From assembly GCA_019550975.1 (NCBI GenBank), contig SDWH01000001.1:186001-250000 (forward strand): DNA of 64,000 nt. The letters are read 5' to 3'. Within the stretch, counting starts at the first letter, position 1. Each line of letters begins with the position of its first letter. Source of the DNA: Bacteroidales bacterium SW299 (GTDB lineage Bacteria > Bacteroidota > Bacteroidia > Bacteroidales > Bacteroidaceae). A program made the position numbers and the translations under genes. The notes below the pieces were generated by a model. That model was not told where the DNA came from, made no database searches, and saw only the letters and a program-made list of their open reading frames with translations. Of the stretch, positions 60,913 through 64,000 are shown piece after piece.

Positions 60913-62922
60913 ATGTCACAACAAGAAGACGATTTGAGGGCATTGGCGAAAATCATGGATTTTCTGCGTGCCGTGAGTATCATTTTAGTGGTCATGAACG
61001 TGTACTGGTTCTGCTACGAAGCCATCCGGCTATGGGGCGTGAACATCGGTGTGGTGGACAAAATCCTTCTGAACTTCGACCGCACGGCGGGGCTGTTCCA
61101 TTCCATTCTGTACACGAAACTGTTTGCCGTCCTGCTGCTTGCCCTGTCCTGTCTGGGTACGAAAGGGGTCAAGGGCGAGAAAATCACTTGGGGAAGAATA
61201 TGGACGGCACTCGCCGCCGGATTCGTGCTGTTTTTCCTCAACTGGTGGATACTGGCTCTGCCGCTGCCGGTTGAAGCGGTGACGGGCTTGTATATCCTTA
61301 CCATCGGCACGGGCTATGTCTGTCTTTTGATGGGCGGGCTGTGGATGAGCCGCCTGTTGAAACACAATCTGATGGAGGATGTTTTCAACAACGAGAATGA
61401 GAGTTTCATGCAGGAAACGAGGCTCATCGAAAGCGAGTATTCGGTCAATCTGCCCACACGCTTCTATTACAAAAAGCGTTGGAACAATGGCTGGATCAAT
61501 GTGGTGAATCCCTTCCGTGCGTCCATCGTGTTGGGTACGCCGGGCAGCGGCAAGTCATACGCCGTGGTAAACAATTTTATCAAGCAACAGATTGAAAAGG
61601 GCTTCTCGATGTATGTATATGACTTCAAATTCAGTGACTTGTCCACCATAGCCTACAACCATTTGCTGAACCACCCGGAGGGCTACAAGGTGAAGCCGAA
61701 ATTCTATGTGATCAATTTCGACGACCCGCGACGCTCACACCGTTGCAATCCCATACACCCGGATTTCATGGAGGATATTACGGACGCTTACGAGAGTGCC
61801 TACACGATAATGCTTAACCTCAATAAAACTTGGGTGCAAAAGCAGGGCGACTTCTTCGTGGAGTCACCTATCATTTTGTTTGCCAGCATTATCTGGTATC
61901 TCAAAATCTATCAGAACGGGAAGTATTGCACGTTTCCCCATGCCATCGAGTTTTTGAACCGCCGCTACGAGGATATTTTCCCGATACTGACCTCTTACCC
62001 GGAGCTGGAAAACTACCTTTCCCCGTTCATGGATGCTTGGCTCGGAGGGGCTGCGGAGCAGCTCATGGGGCAGATAGCGTCGGCGAAAATCCCGCTTTCG
62101 AGGATGATTTCCCCGCAGCTCTATTGGGTGATGTCGGACAGCGAGTTTACGCTGGACATCAACAATCCCGAAGAGCCGAAAATCCTATGCGTTGGCAACA
62201 ATCCCGACCGTCAGAACATCTACGGGGCGGCTCTCGGATTGTATAACTCCCGTATCGTGAAACTCATCAACAAGAAGGGAATGCTGAAGTCATCGGTCAT
62301 CATCGACGAGCTGCCCACGATATACTTCAAGGGGTTGGACAACCTTATAGCCACCGCCCGAAGCAACAAGGTTGCCGTGTGTCTGGGATTTCAGGATTTC
62401 AGCCAGCTGGTGCGCGACTACGGTGATAAGGAGGCGAAAGTGGTGATGAATACGGTCGGTAACATTTTCTCCGGGCAGGTGGTAGGTGAAACGGCAAAGA
62501 CACTATCGGAACGGTTCGGTAAGGTGTTGCAGAAACGGCAGTCTATCTCCATCAACCGGCAGGATGTTTCCACCTCCATCAACACGCAGATGGATGCGCT
62601 CATTCCGCCGAGCAAGATTTCCGGTCTGACGCAGGGAATGTTTGTCGGTTCGGTGTCCGACAACTTCAACGAACGTATCGAACAGAAAATTTTTCACTGC
62701 GAGATTGTGGTGGATGCCGAGAAGGTGAAGCGGGAGGAACGTGCCTACAAGAAAATTCCGGTCATTACCGATTTCACGGACGAGGACGGCAACGACCGCA
62801 TGAAAGAAACGGTGCAGGCGAACTACCGGCGTATCAAGGAAGAGGTGAAGCAGATTGTGCAGGAGGAACTGGAGCGCATCGCGGGCGATGATAACCTGAA
62901 ATATCTGTTGCAGCAGAAGTAA
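60913..62922 (+). CDS. mobC: Type IV coupling protein MobC (VirD4/TraG family)
   Basis: A 669-residue ATPase linking the relaxase-DNA complex to the channel. Four N-terminal membrane helices (to about residue 150) are followed by Walker A LGTPGSGKSYAVVNNF at about 207-222, Walker B SVIIDELPTIYF, and GFQDFSQLVRDYG of the T4CP all-alpha side. A bidirectional terminator follows, so it is the end of the mob operon. Confidence 0.95.
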   Translation: MSQQEDDLRALAKIMDFLRAVSIILVVMNVYWFCYEAIRLWGVNIGVVDKILLNFDRTAGLFHSILYTKLFAVLLLALSCLGTKGVKGEKITWGRIWTALAAGFVLFFLNWWILALPLPVEAVTGLYILTIGTGYVCLLMGGLWMSRLLKHNLMEDVFNNENESFMQETRLIESEYSVNLPTRFYYKKRWNNGWINVVNPFRASIVLGTPGSGKSYAVVNNFIKQQIEKGFSMYVYDFKFSDLSTIAYNHLLNHPEGYKVKPKFYVINFDDPRRSHRCNPIHPDFMEDITDAYESAYTIMLNLNKTWVQKQGDFFVESPIILFASIIWYLKIYQNGKYCTFPHAIEFLNRRYEDIFPILTSYPELENYLSPFMDAWLGGAAEQLMGQIASAKIPLSRMISPQLYWVMSDSEFTLDINNPEEPKILCVGNNPDRQNIYGAALGLYNSRIVKLINKKGMLKSSVIIDELPTIYFKGLDNLIATARSNKVAVCLGFQDFSQLVRDYGDKEAKVVMNTVGNIFSGQVVGETAKTLSERFGKVLQKRQSISINRQDVSTSINTQMDALIPPSKISGLTQGMFVGSVSDNFNERIEQKIFHCEIVVDAEKVKREERAYKKIPVITDFTDEDGNDRMKETVQANYRRIKEEVKQIVQEELERIAGDDNLKYLLQQK

Positions 62923-62924
62923 AT

Positions 62925-62969
62925 AAAAAAATGAAGAAAGGCTTACCATAAACCTTTCTTCATTTTTTT
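62925..62969. terminator. Perfect bidirectional terminator after mobC
   Basis: Arms 62925-62941 and 62953-62969, 17 bases each and perfectly complementary with an 11-base loop, start with seven A and end with seven T. It serves mobC and the convergent gene ending at 62975. Confidence 0.93.
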
Positions 62970-62974
62970 AGAAC

Positions 62975-63730
62975 TTAAGCATTATCCATACTTACTAAGA
63001 TTCCGTTTTCCAAAATTTTTTGCAATGGAATTTTCTTTAAGATTTCTTGATAAGTGCTATAGAAGTCATTATCAAGTCCTATATAAACAATATTGTCATG
63101 TAATTCTTCTATAACACTAATATGTGAATGCAATTTGCACTTTTTATCAGAACAATCTGATACGATACTTTTAATTCGTTCCAACTTATTTAATAAATCA
63201 TCATATTGAGATAACCCTTTTGTAGTTGGTTGTATTTGATAATTAGTTTTCTTTGCCGGTTGTATATTATGTTCAGGATCTAATAATACTATGTGAAATA
63301 TAGAAGAATCCCGATCAAAATAACCTACAATACGCCCCGTACTTTTTGTTATCGAAAATTGCATTATTGGAAAATCTGTCTCATTGTCCAATATTTCTTT
63401 TGGTAGCCAATCTAAATCTTTTCGTTGAATAGGAATGTTTTTAGCACTCCAATCTATTGGATGACATCTTAATGCAATACTACCTCTATTTTCTTCTAAT
63501 ACTTCTTGCGGTGTCATAGTACCCAAAGCACCTAATCTTTCAAGAAGCCCAATATGCCATCCCTTAGAACACTCTCCAATCTGAAAATTAGGTATCTGCT
63601 TAAAGTAAGAGAAGGAAAAAGTTATCTTCCTTCTCTTTAACTCATTTTCTTGTTCTTTGGTAACTAATGATTTGTTTCCGTATTTAGGAGAATCTGAATT
63701 AAGATTTAATAGTTTCCCATTTTTTCCCAT
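62975..63730 (-). CDS. Unrecognised protein, toxin candidate of a Panacea-type pair
   Basis: A 251-residue protein from ATG 63730 (a TTG at 63739 is possible), overlapping the upstream Panacea gene by 32 bases. It is much richer in A and T than mobC. There is no signal peptide or membrane helix. Segments such as FSITKSTGRIVGYFDRDSSI and FHIVLLDPEHNIQP look like a compact beta fold with a Asp-Pro-x-His turn, and KLERIKSIVSDCSDKKCKLH holds two cysteines and a histidine. I do not recognise a family. Its tight coupling to a Panacea protein suggests it is the effector that the latter controls. Confidence 0.6.
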   Translation of the reverse strand: MGKNGKLLNLNSDSPKYGNKSLVTKEQENELKRRKITFSFSYFKQIPNFQIGECSKGWHIGLLERLGALGTMTPQEVLEENRGSIALRCHPIDWSAKNIPIQRKDLDWLPKEILDNETDFPIMQFSITKSTGRIVGYFDRDSSIFHIVLLDPEHNIQPAKKTNYQIQPTTKGLSQYDDLLNKLERIKSIVSDCSDKKCKLHSHISVIEELHDNIVYIGLDNDFYSTYQEILKKIPLQKILENGILVSMDNA

Positions 63731-64000
63731 AATACTCAATCATTAGTTCTGGAGTAATAACCTTGTCACAACGCTCATTTACATTTAAATCTCCACGTGT
63801 TTCAATCCAAGGCATCTCATTGTGGGACAATCGTTCTAATTCAGCACCGCTATATTTAAGATAATTCTCCAATATAAAGTCAATGAATTCAGCGTCTTCT
63901 GATGATAAACTCACATTGTGATTCATGCAATCATCAATATTGATTTCTGAATAGAGATATTTTGTAGAATTAAATCGATTGTAGATTTCTCGATTTACCG
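63699..64000 (-). CDS. Panacea/SocA-like (DUF4065) domain protein, C-terminal part (cut by window edge)
   Basis: The frame is open to the window edge, so the start is missing and about 100 residues are visible, not just the 75 after the internal Met at 63926. The sequence REIYNRFNSTKYLY, then FIDFILENYLKYSGAELERL, SHNEMPWIETRGD and ITPELMIEYYGKKWE, has the helix, 'L..L.H.E.PW' and final tyrosine-rich turn of the DUF4065/Panacea domain. Such proteins act as antitoxins (PanA) or protease adaptors (SocA). Confidence 0.75.
   Translation of the reverse strand, partial: VNREIYNRFNSTKYLYSEINIDDCMNHNVSLSSEDAEFIDFILENYLKYSGAELERLSHNEMPWIETRGDLNVNERCDKVITPELMIEYYGKKWETIKS

Larger units (their letters stand above)
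39011..64000. mobile_element. CTnDOT/CTnERL-family conjugative transposon, tra-side end (continues past the window)
   Basis: From about 39,011 to the right edge the gene content is that of a Bacteroides tetracycline-type conjugative transposon: PcfK/PcfJ, DUF3873, lysozyme, traQ to traA, oriT-like leader and mobA-mobB-mobC. The efflux operon's terminator ends at 38997, so the boundary is narrow. No integrase, excision genes, tetQ, rteABC or ermF lie inside the window; they would be to the right. Two AT-rich inserts (43430-44850 and 62975-64000) stand out from the rest of the element. Confidence 0.85.

Overview
The window comes from a gut Bacteroidota chromosome, most likely Bacteroides or Phocaeicola. 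The evidence is a SusC-type receptor start at the left edge, a hybrid two-component system, a type III glutamine synthetase, a roughly 1,100-residue SecA, the DUF4492-cydA-cydB set, promoters with the Bacteroides -7 box TAnnTTTG, and a CTnDOT-type transfer region. No rRNA, tRNA or CRISPR array was seen.

Positions 1 to about 39,000 are chromosomal. In order they hold: a truncated SusC-like receptor (minus strand); a small outer-membrane barrel, a TolB-like propeller, a metallo-beta-lactamase-fold hydrolase, an acidic unknown and a DUF6340 lipoprotein; secA; a PafA-like protein whose active site looks degenerate, overlapping by one base an Lnb/DUF4105 lipoprotein N-acyltransferase candidate; a plus-strand envelope operon (coaX, outer-membrane protein, TPR protein, lptC, a CorC/HlyC-type protein, ppiD); an orphan ATP-grasp-like protein; glnN; a carbohydrate locus of GH30, hybrid two-component regulator and a beta-helix GH28-like enzyme; the cytochrome bd oxidase operon; and a four-gene TolC/MacA/MacB-type efflux operon ended by a strong terminator.

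From about 39,010 to beyond the right edge lies one end of an integrated CTnDOT/CTnERL-family conjugative transposon. The predicted junction is a TAnnTTTG motif directly after the efflux-operon terminator. Reading inward there are about 1 kb of structured DNA without a convincing gene, a plus-strand block (small membrane protein, PcfK, PcfJ and several small proteins), an AT-rich cargo gene for an HExxH protein with its own palindromic promoter, the convergent tra operon (lysozyme, traQ back to traA, all minus strand), an oriT/leader region full of palindromes, and the divergent mobA-mobB-mobC operon (relaxosome protein, HUH relaxase, coupling ATPase). The integrase and left end are not in the window.

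At the right edge, behind a bidirectional terminator, is an AT-rich two-gene cassette. It holds a Panacea/SocA (DUF4065) domain protein, cut by the window, that overlaps an unrecognised 251-residue protein. This is the layout of a PanA-type toxin-antitoxin pair and, with the HExxH cargo, is the best candidate for something undescribed. All assignments come from reading translated motifs and layout; no database search was run.
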